Source of the DNA: SIG603 sp964369215
GTDB lineage: Bacteria > Bacillota > Clostridia > Oscillospirales > Acutalibacteraceae
Assembly (NCBI GenBank): GCA_964369215.1
Contig: CAYJEZ010000127.1
Span: forward strand, 1 to 6,901
DNA length: 6,901 bases
Direction: 5' to 3'
The notes under the pieces were generated by a model. That model saw only the letters and a list, made by a program, of their open reading frames with translations. It did not search any database and was not told where the DNA came from. A program made the translations under genes and the position numbers. Every line of letters starts with the position of its first letter. The stretch's first letter is position 1. Shown piece by piece: positions 1 to 6,200 of this stretch.

Positions 1-842
1 AATAGCTCCATTTTCTCTTTAACAGTAGCTTTAATAGCCTCAAAGCCAGGTGCTAAAAGCTTTCTTGGGTCAAAGCCTTTGCCTTTTTGGTCTTTGCCTG
101 CCTCTATATAAGCTCTTGTAGCCTCAGCAAATACTAATTGGCACTCTGTGTTAACGTTAATTTTAGCAACGCCTAAAGAGATAGCTTTTTTAATCATATC
201 TTCAGGAATTCCTGTACCACCGTGTAAAACTAATGGCATTTCTCCTACTTTAGCATTAATAGCCTCTAAAGTCTCGAAAGAAAGGCCTGGCCAGTTTTCT
301 GGGTAAACACCGTGAATGTTACCAATACCAGCAGCTAGCATTGTTACGCCTAAATCAGCAACTGCTTTGCACTCGTCTGGGTCTGCACATTCGCCAGCAC
401 CTACAACGCCGTCTTCTTCTCCACCGATAGAGCCAACCTCTGCCTCAATAGAAATGCCTAAAACGTCACATGCATTTACAAGAGCAGTAGTTTTAGCAAT
501 ATTCTCCTCGATAGGGTAGTGTGAGCCGTCAAACATTACAGAAGAGAAACCTGCATTAATACAAGCTTTTGCTCCGTCAAATGAGCCGTGGTCTAAGTGT
601 AAAGCTACAGGAACAGTAATGTTTAACTCCTCTAACATTCCGTTAACCATACCAACAATAGTTTTATAACCGCCCATGTATTTGCCTGCACCCTCAGATA
701 CACCTAAGATAACCGGAGAGTTGTTCTCTTGAGCTGATAATAAAACAGCTTTTGTCCACTCTAAGTTGTTAATGTTAAATTGGCCTACTGCATATTTGCC
801 TTGTCTTGCTTTTGTAAGCATTTCTTTTGTAGATACTAGCAT
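1..842 (-). CDS. fba: Class II fructose-1,6-bisphosphate aldolase, 3' end cut by window
   Basis: Cytoplasmic zinc-dependent aldolase that reversibly splits fructose 1,6-bisphosphate into glyceraldehyde 3-phosphate and dihydroxyacetone phosphate in glycolysis and gluconeogenesis. Reading leftward from ATG at 842, 280 codons are open up to the window edge. The protein starts MLVSTKEMLTKARQGKYAVG. Visible landmarks are HLDHG (82-86, catalytic Asp84 and zinc ligand His85), FDGSH (104-108), EAEVG (133-137), NIHGVY (175-180, zinc ligand His177), LHGGTG (206-211, zinc ligand His207 and phosphate loop) and NVNT (229-232). Bacillus-type homologues are about 285 residues, so only some 5-10 residues are missing. 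The start is supported by GGAGG at 851-855, eight bases upstream. Asp codons are mostly GAC, a pattern common in highly expressed genes. The same subfamily includes tagatose-bisphosphate aldolases (GatY/KbaY), so substrate choice is inferred, though Fba is much the likelier call. Confidence 0.95.
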   Translation of the reverse strand, partial: MLVSTKEMLTKARQGKYAVGQFNINNLEWTKAVLLSAQENNSPVILGVSEGAGKYMGGYKTIVGMVNGMLEELNITVPVALHLDHGSFDGAKACINAGFSSVMFDGSHYPIEENIAKTTALVNACDVLGISIEAEVGSIGGEEDGVVGAGECADPDECKAVADLGVTMLAAGIGNIHGVYPENWPGLSFETLEAINAKVGEMPLVLHGGTGIPEDMIKKAISLGVAKINVNTECQLVFAEATRAYIEAGKDQKGKGFDPRKLLAPGFEAIKATVKEKMEL

Positions 843-872
843 TTGTAATTCCTCCAAATATTTTATTTATGC

Positions 873-897
873 TGTACGGCAAAATAAATGCCATACA
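873..897 (-). promoter_or_regulatory. Hairpin in the fba 5' leader
   Basis: Read on the minus strand, UGUAUGGCA (897-889), a seven-base loop and UGCCGUACA (881-873) form a nine-pair stem with one U-G wobble. On the plus strand the same position would be a C-A mismatch, so the structure suits fba mRNA better than a transcript from the other strand. It lies between the predicted start of transcription and the ribosome binding site at 851-855. No U-tract follows, so it is not an intrinsic terminator. It could stabilise the mRNA, bind a protein, or be a DNA operator with near-twofold symmetry. Confidence 0.45.
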
Positions 898-915
898 TAC
901 TTATTTCCGATTTTA

Positions 916-944
916 ATTATAAAATAAATTGAGCTAAAATGCAA
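916..944 (-). promoter_or_regulatory. Candidate sigma-A promoter of fba
   Basis: Read on the minus strand, a perfect -10 box TATAAT (921 to 916) lies 17 bases from TTGCAT (944 to 939), which keeps the TTG of the -35 consensus. Transcription would start near 909 and give a leader of about 67 nt. The assignment is by pattern only, and A+T-rich spacers produce such boxes by chance. Confidence 0.5.
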
Positions 945-1040
945 TAGCTTAAACTAATCTTTAGTGAAAAACTACTAAAATTTTCAAAAAAAATCTTATT
1001 TTGTAAAAGTTCTATTTCTTTAATAAAAATAATGTGTATA

Positions 1041-1046
1041 TATAAT
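1041..1046 (+). promoter_or_regulatory. Possible -10 box for the nucleoside hydrolase-ribokinase cassette
   Basis: TATAAT stands in a very A+T-rich run upstream of the hydrolase. No convincing -35 box is found at 16-18 bases; the nearest T-rich hexamers (around 1018-1024) match poorly. A second TATAAT at 1080-1085 is an alternative, also without a good -35. The promoter may therefore depend on an activator, or be elsewhere in the spacer. Confidence 0.3.
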
Positions 1047-1059
1047 ATATAAGTACTAG

Positions 1060-1080
1060 ATTTTAAGTGTATCTTAAAGT
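1060..1080 (+). promoter_or_regulatory. Small inverted repeat, possible operator
   Basis: ATTTTAAG (1060-1067) and CTTAAAGT (1073-1080) are inverted copies around a five-base centre, with one T/G exception. The repeat falls just downstream of the -10 box at 1041-1046, where a repressor could block transcription of the hydrolase-ribokinase pair. It is rich in A and T and could be chance. Confidence 0.2.
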
Positions 1081-1120
1081 ATAATTAATAGTAAATATAT
1101 AAAATAAGGAAGGTTGCAAA

Positions 1121-2041
1121 ATGAACAAAAATATAGAAATACTAAAAAAATTGGAGCATCCAACAAGCCAAGTTGATGTAGTTCTAGATACAGACGCATT
1201 TAATGAAATTGACGATCAATTTGCAATAGCGTATTTGCTAAAATATAAAGAGAAGTTAAATACGAAAGCGATTTATGCTGCTCCATTTTATAACGATAAA
1301 TCCTCTAGCCCTAAAGACGGAATGGAAAAAAGCTATTATGAGATAATAAACCTTTTAAATTTAATGGGAGAAGAGGAATATATTGAGAATGTATATAAAG
1401 GGAGCGAAACCTACCTTTTAAACGAAGACACTCCTGTAATGTCTGATGCTGCGAACGATTTAGCAAAGAGGGCGATGGAGTATACAAGTGAAAATCCTCT
1501 TTATGTAATAGCTATAGGAGCAATTACAAATATAGCCTCTGCAATACTAATAAACCCTAGCATTAAAGACAAAATTGTTGTAGTTTGGCTAGGTGGAAAT
1601 GCCTTGCATATGAGCCACAACAAAGAATTTAATTGCATGCAAGACGTTGCGTCTGCTAGGGTAGTTATGGGTGCAGAACTAGCATTTGTACAACTACCAT
1701 GTGCTGGAGTGGTGTCTTCATTTACCGTAAGCAAGTATGAATTAATTGCTCTTTTAAGTGATAAAAACAAATTATGTGATTACCTTTTAAAACACACGGT
1801 AGAAGTAGCAGAGAATGAGACGAAATATAAGGCATGGTCGAGAATAATTTGGGACGTTACAGCTGTTGCTTGGGTTGCTACGGGAGAGAAGTTTATGACG
1901 GCTTCTATCGAGCAAACACCTATACCTGAGTATGACCATCATTACTCTTTTTGTAGAGACAGACACTTATATAAATACGTTTACTCAGTAGATAGAGATG
2001 GATTATTAGATGATATGATAAGAAAGCTAACACAAGTTTAG
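1121..2041 (+). CDS. Nucleoside hydrolase family protein, atypical active site
   Basis: Predicted cytoplasmic N-ribohydrolase of the inosine-uridine nucleoside hydrolase family (306 residues, near the usual 300-340) that would cleave a nucleoside into base and ribose. The calcium-binding Asp cluster is visible as VLDTDAFNEIDDQFA (21-35); the usual form is DTDPGIDD, so the loop has two extra residues. Also seen are AIGAITNIA (131-139), WLGGN (156-160) and EFNCMQD (169-175), whose Glu169 and Asn171 fit the family's ribose-binding residues. The late metal-binding Asp is Asp245 in IIWDVTAVAW (242-251). Classical members have His before this Asp; here it is Trp244. Substrate is therefore uncertain, but the ribokinase 11 bases downstream supports a ribose-releasing reaction. 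AAGGAAGG at 1106-1113, seven bases before ATG, sets the start. No signal peptide is visible. Confidence 0.85.
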   Translation: MNKNIEILKKLEHPTSQVDVVLDTDAFNEIDDQFAIAYLLKYKEKLNTKAIYAAPFYNDKSSSPKDGMEKSYYEIINLLNLMGEEEYIENVYKGSETYLLNEDTPVMSDAANDLAKRAMEYTSENPLYVIAIGAITNIASAILINPSIKDKIVVVWLGGNALHMSHNKEFNCMQDVASARVVMGAELAFVQLPCAGVVSSFTVSKYELIALLSDKNKLCDYLLKHTVEVAENETKYKAWSRIIWDVTAVAWVATGEKFMTASIEQTPIPEYDHHYSFCRDRHLYKYVYSVDRDGLLDDMIRKLTQV

Positions 2042-2044
2042 GAG
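2040..2044 (+). promoter_or_regulatory. Ribosome binding site of ribokinase, overlapping the upstream stop
   Basis: AGGAG overlaps the TAG stop (2039-2041) of the hydrolase gene and lies eight bases before ATG at 2053. This decides the ribokinase start: the in-frame GTG at 2044 shares its first base with the site and cannot be served by it. The overlap favours translational coupling of the two genes. Confidence 0.75.
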
Positions 2045-2052
2045 TGACAGTT

Positions 2053-2985
2053 ATGAAAAAAGTAGTAGTAATTGGAAGTTTAAACATTGATACCGTAATA
2101 GATGTTGAGCATATGCCAGTAGCTGGTGAGACAATATCTGCCGATAAAGTGGAGTTAATTCCTGGTGGAAAAGGAGCTAACCAAGCCTACACAATAGGAA
2201 AGCTTGGCGGTAACGTGACAATGCTAGGCTGTGCTGGTGATGATACCCATGCTAAAATTGTACTAGACAGCCTAAAAAGTGCGGGAGTCGACATTAGCCA
2301 CATAAAAAAAGATAAAAATGAGAGCACAGGCAATGCGATTGTAACGGTAAACAAAGAGGGAAACAATAGCATAATTATTATTCACGGTGCAAATTATTGT
2401 GCTGATATACCTTATATTGAGGAAAAAATTGATATTATAGAGCAGAGTGATATTGTAGTGCTACAACTTGAAATTCCTTTAAATACTGTAATGTATGTAG
2501 CTAAAAAGGCGAAAGCTATGGGCAAAACGGTGATTTTAGACCCAGCACCAGCTATAAAAGATTTGCCTGATGAACTATTAAAATGTGTAGATATTATCAA
2601 ACCAAACGAGACAGAACTGAAAATGCTATTAAAAGATGAAAATGCAGACAAAGACCTTTCAAAATCAGCAGATTTGCTAATGGATAAGGGTGTAGCGAAT
2701 GTACTTATTACCTTAGGTGGAAATGGAGCATATTTGAAGTGTAGCGATAAAAACCAGTACAGGTTACATTCAGTCGATGTTGAGGTAGTAGACACTACAG
2801 CAGCTGGAGACAGTTTTACTGGTGCGGTCGCATATTCACTATCAAATGGGGAAGATGTTATATCTGCTATAAAGTTTGCAGACAGAGTAGCTACCGTTAC
2901 AGTTACTAAAAAAGGTGCGCAGTCATCTATTCCTTCATTAAGAGAGGTAGAAGATTTTTTTGAACGCATAAATTTTGATAAATAA
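2053..2985 (+). CDS. rbsK: Ribokinase
   Basis: PfkB-family sugar kinase that transfers phosphate from ATP to ribose, giving ribose 5-phosphate. It has 310 residues, the normal length. Visible motifs are GSLNID (8-13, sugar binding), PGGKGANQA (37-45, first PfkB signature), LQLEIP (137-142), DPAP (163-166), KPNETE (183-188, phosphate and magnesium site), TLGGNGA (220-226, nucleotide site) and DTTAAGDSFTGA (247-258, second signature and anion hole with catalytic base Asp253). The DTTAAGD form is typical of RbsK rather than fructokinases. A GTG nine bases upstream at 2044 would add three residues but has no usable ribosome binding site. It directly follows the nucleoside hydrolase, which suggests it captures the ribose released there. 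No ribose transporter genes are present in the window. Asp codons are mainly GAT, unlike fba. Confidence 0.93.
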   Translation: MKKVVVIGSLNIDTVIDVEHMPVAGETISADKVELIPGGKGANQAYTIGKLGGNVTMLGCAGDDTHAKIVLDSLKSAGVDISHIKKDKNESTGNAIVTVNKEGNNSIIIIHGANYCADIPYIEEKIDIIEQSDIVVLQLEIPLNTVMYVAKKAKAMGKTVILDPAPAIKDLPDELLKCVDIIKPNETELKMLLKDENADKDLSKSADLLMDKGVANVLITLGGNGAYLKCSDKNQYRLHSVDVEVVDTTAAGDSFTGAVAYSLSNGEDVISAIKFADRVATVTVTKKGAQSSIPSLREVEDFFERINFDK

Positions 2986-2991
2986 AAGAAA

Positions 2992-3047
2992 TATAAAAGA
3001 TATCTAAACTAAAAAATAGATATCTTTTATAATTTGCATATTTTTTT
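2992..3047 (+). terminator. Probable terminator of the hydrolase-ribokinase operon
   Basis: A perfect 15-base inverted repeat (2992-3006 with 3017-3031, ten-base loop) begins seven bases after the ribokinase stop. It is followed by a U-rich stretch that ends in seven T (3041-3047). The stem has only two G-C pairs and the T7 run is nine bases from the stem, so termination may be less than complete. Its position between the stop codon and the purL promoter supports the call. Confidence 0.65.
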
Positions 3048-3098
3048 GTAGTTAAAACATAGAAAAATTATAATAATTGAAAAAGATGAAAAAATAGT

Positions 3099-3126
3099 TT
3101 AACTTATGTGAAAAATATGGTATAAT
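3099..3126 (+). promoter_or_regulatory. Extended -10 promoter of purL
   Basis: TATAAT at 3121-3126 is preceded by TGG (3118-3120), which makes an extended -10 box. TTAACT at 3099-3104 gives a four-of-six -35 match with a 16-base spacer. Transcription would start near 3132-3134, leaving a leader of about 140 nt before purL. This is the best promoter in the window by sequence. No copy of the Bacillus PurR box (CCGAAC core) was recognised near it. Confidence 0.6.
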
Positions 3127-3134
3127 AAATCAGA

Positions 3135-3254
3135 TTGAGATATAAACCAAGACAATTTTGGCTTTGTTAAGTTAATAGGAAAAATATAAGAGAAAAATAG
3201 CTTTGTGAATATTAAAATCTAAATTTTAATGATTTTAATTTAACAGAGTCTCAA
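3135..3254 (+). ncRNA. Predicted structured 5' leader of purL (three-way junction)
   Basis: Three helices can be drawn by hand. P1 pairs UUGAGA (3135-3140) with UCUCAA (3249-3254). P2 is a short hairpin, CCAA (3147-3150) with UUGG (3158-3161). P3 pairs 3162-3175 with 3235-3248: 14 continuous pairs, two of them G-U. P2 abuts P3 and P3 abuts P1 with no unpaired bases, giving a compact junction. P1 starts almost at the predicted 5' end of the mRNA and ends seven bases before the ribosome binding site. The layout resembles a cis-regulatory RNA, but the sequence does not match the purine, ZTP or PRPP riboswitch consensus as I know them. A+T-rich DNA allows chance helices, so this is a candidate only. 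Confidence 0.3.
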
Positions 3255-3275
3255 CTTTAAAAAGGGGTTATTTAT

Positions 3276-6200
3276 ATGGTAACAAGAGTTTTTGTAGAGA
3301 AGAAAAAAGGATTTGATGTTGAAGCAGAGCATATGAGAGGCGATTTAGTTAAAACTTTAGGCATAAATGCTATAGAAGAAGTTAGAATTATTAACCGCTA
3401 CGATGCAACAGGACTTAGCGATAAAGATTTTGAGGTAGCATCTAAAACAATTTTTTCTGAGCCTAATGTAGACAATGTTTATGGTGAGAATTACACAGTA
3501 AGTAGTGATTACAAAGTGTTTGCCACGGAGTACTTACCGGGTCAGTACGACCAACGTGCAGACTCTGCTGCACAGTGCGTTCAGCTATTAACAAAAGGAG
3601 ATAGACCTACAATTGTTACAGCTAAAGTTATTGCCATTAAAGGTGACATTACAGAGGCTGAGTTTGAGAAGATAAAATCTTACCTTGTAAACCCTGTTGA
3701 GGCAAGAATTGCTAAAATAGCGAAGCCAGATAGCCTTGATATAAAATCAGTAGTGCCAGAGGACGTTAAACGTGTAGAGGGCATGATAGAAAAAAGCGAA
3801 GAAGAGCTAAAAGAGTACTACGACTCTATGGGCTTTGCCATGACATTTTCTGACCTGCTTTTTTGCCGTGACTATTTTAAAAATGAAGAGAAGAGAGACC
3901 CTAGTGTAACCGAGCTTAGGGTAATAGATACTTACTGGAGCGACCACTGTAGACACACAACTTTTCTTACAAAGCTTAATGAGATTGAGATAGAAAAAGC
4001 CAAGCTTAACGAGGCTATACAAGAGAGCTTAAATGAGTATATAAGCATAAGAGAAGAGCTATACAAAGGAAAAGACAAGCCAGTTTGTTTAATGGATATG
4101 GCTGTTATTGGTGCAAAATATTTAAAAACACAAGGCAAGCTTAACGATTTAGACGAGAGCGACGAGATAAATGCATGTTCTATTGAAATTCCTGTAACTA
4201 TAGACGGAAAAACAGAAACATGGCTTTTACAATTTAAAAATGAGACACACAACCACCCAACAGAAATAGAGCCTTTTGGTGGTGCTGCAACATGCCTAGG
4301 TGGAGCGATTAGAGACCCACTTTCAGGCAGAGCTTATGTGTACCAAGCAATGAGAGTTACAGGTAGTGGAGACCCTACAGTAAGTTACGAGAACACTGTT
4401 AAGGGTAAGCTTCCAACTAAAAAAATTACAACAGGTGCTGCAGCTGGTTATTCCTCTTACGGAAACCAAATAGGCCTTGCAACAGGACAAGTTACAGAGC
4501 TTTACGACAGTGGTTATGTGGCTAAAAGAATGGAGATAGGCGCGGTTATTGGAGCTTCTCCTAAGGCTAATGTTATTAGAGAGAACCCTGTAAAAGGCGA
4601 CATTATTATACTTTTAGGTGGAGCAACAGGCAGAGACGGCTGTGGAGGTGCAACAGGCTCTTCTAAGGCTCATACACTAGAGTCTATAGAGACTTGTGGT
4701 GCAGAGGTTCAAAAAGGTAATCCTCCTACAGAGAGAAAAATTCAAAGACTGTTTAGAAACCCAGAGGTATCTACACTAATTAAAAAGTGTAACGACTTCG
4801 GCGCTGGTGGAGTTTGCGTTGCAATTGGCGAGCTTGCACCAGGGCTTAGAATTGACTTAAACGCAGTTCCTAAAAAATATGACGGACTAGACGGAACAGA
4901 GCTTGCTATATCAGAGTCTCAAGAGCGTATGGCTGTTGTTGTAAACCCTAGCGATAAAGAAAAATTTATAGCTTTAGCAAAAGAAGAGAACCTAGACGCA
5001 AGAGTTGTAGCCGTGGTTACAGACGAAGACAGACTTGTTATGAGCTGGAGAGACGACACAATTGTAGATGTTAGCCGTGAGTTTTTAGACACAAACGGTG
5101 TTACACAAAACTCGAATGCAAAAATTACTGCGGTAAAAGAAAAAGAAAACTACAGAGAACTAGTTCCAGCTTGCTTAAGCGGTAAAACTGCTACAGAGGC
5201 TTTTCTTGCTAACTTATCAAGGCTAGAGGTTGCCTCACAAAAAGGCCTTGCAGAGAGATTTGACGCATCTATTGGAGCTGGAACTGTAAACATGCCTTTC
5301 AGTGGTAAATATCAGCTTTCACCAGAAGATGCAATGGTTGCAAAAATCCCAGTACTAAAAGGTGAAACAGACGACGCTTCTGTAATGAGCTATGGCTATA
5401 TCCCCGGAATTTCACGCTTTAGCCCTTACCATGGCTCTGTGTGGGCAGTGGTAGAGTCTTTATCTAAACTTGCAGTAGTAGGCGCAGACCCACTAAAAGC
5501 AAGACTAACTTTCCAAGAGTATTTCGAGAGATTATATAATAAGCCAGAGCGTTGGGGCAAGCCTACAGCGGCACTTTTAGGCGCACTTACAGCTCAGCTT
5601 AAAATGGGTGTTGGCTCTATAGGTGGAAAAGACAGCATGTCTGGCTCGTTTGAAGAACTTGACGTGCCACCAACCCTTGTAAGCTTTGCAGTTGCTATGA
5701 CAAAGGCTTCTAAAACAATTTCAGCAGCTTTTGAGAGTGCATCAAACAGCGTTGTTCTTCTTCCAATTAAAGAAGAGCTTTGTATGCCTGACTGGGATGC
5801 ACTAATATGCTACTACAAAAATATTAACAAGCTAATTGAGAGTGGCGTTATTAAATCTGCAAGCGTTGTTAAAGAGGGCGGCGTAGCTGCTGCAGTGGTA
5901 AAAATGGCAGTTGGCAACGGCTTTAGTGTAGACTTTGAGAACCTAGACAACAACACGCTTTACACACCAAAATCGGGCTATATTGTGGCAGAGGTTGAAG
6001 AGGTTCCAGAGAACGCTATTTTAATTGGTAAAATTACAGATAACAACTACTATACTATAAACGGCGAGAAAATTGATAACAGTGCAGTTCTTAGCTCGTA
6101 CATGGGTACTTTAGAGAGCGTGTTCCCAAACAATGCCGATAGCGCTACAATGCCTTGTGAGGTGCCAGTTATTAATGAGAAAACAAGCTTATCTCCAAGC

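Noticed and set aside
316..519. Plus-strand open frame inside the aldolase gene
   Set aside because: It lies antisense to well-conserved fba codons, has a low-complexity Ser/Pro/Thr composition and lacks a ribosome binding site.
951..980. Repeated ACTAA/TTAGT elements in the divergent spacer
   Set aside because: They are five- to six-base matches in A+T-rich DNA with several competing pairings and no link to a promoter box; chance explains them.
2044..2052. GTG at 2044 as the ribokinase start
   Set aside because: The only Shine-Dalgarno (2040-2044) overlaps this codon, while ATG at 2053 has ideal eight-base spacing and gives the typical RbsK N-terminus MKKVVVIGSLNID.
1501..2969. Minus-strand open frames opposite the hydrolase (1501-1770) and ribokinase (2187-2372, 2412-2969)
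   Set aside because: They are shadows of the real coding frames. Their Ser/Thr/Ile-rich composition matches the complement of the sense codons, and no recognisable motif is present.
3110..3199. Three copies of GAAAAATA upstream of and within the purL leader
   Set aside because: The spacing is irregular and the word is low-complexity; such repeats are expected in this base composition.
3132..3275. A known purine (guanine/adenine), 2'-deoxyguanosine, ZTP or PRPP riboswitch
   Set aside because: The leader has a three-way-junction outline and a UAUAAA stretch, but the conserved loop and junction sequences of these classes are not recognisable by eye. A covariance-model search would settle it.
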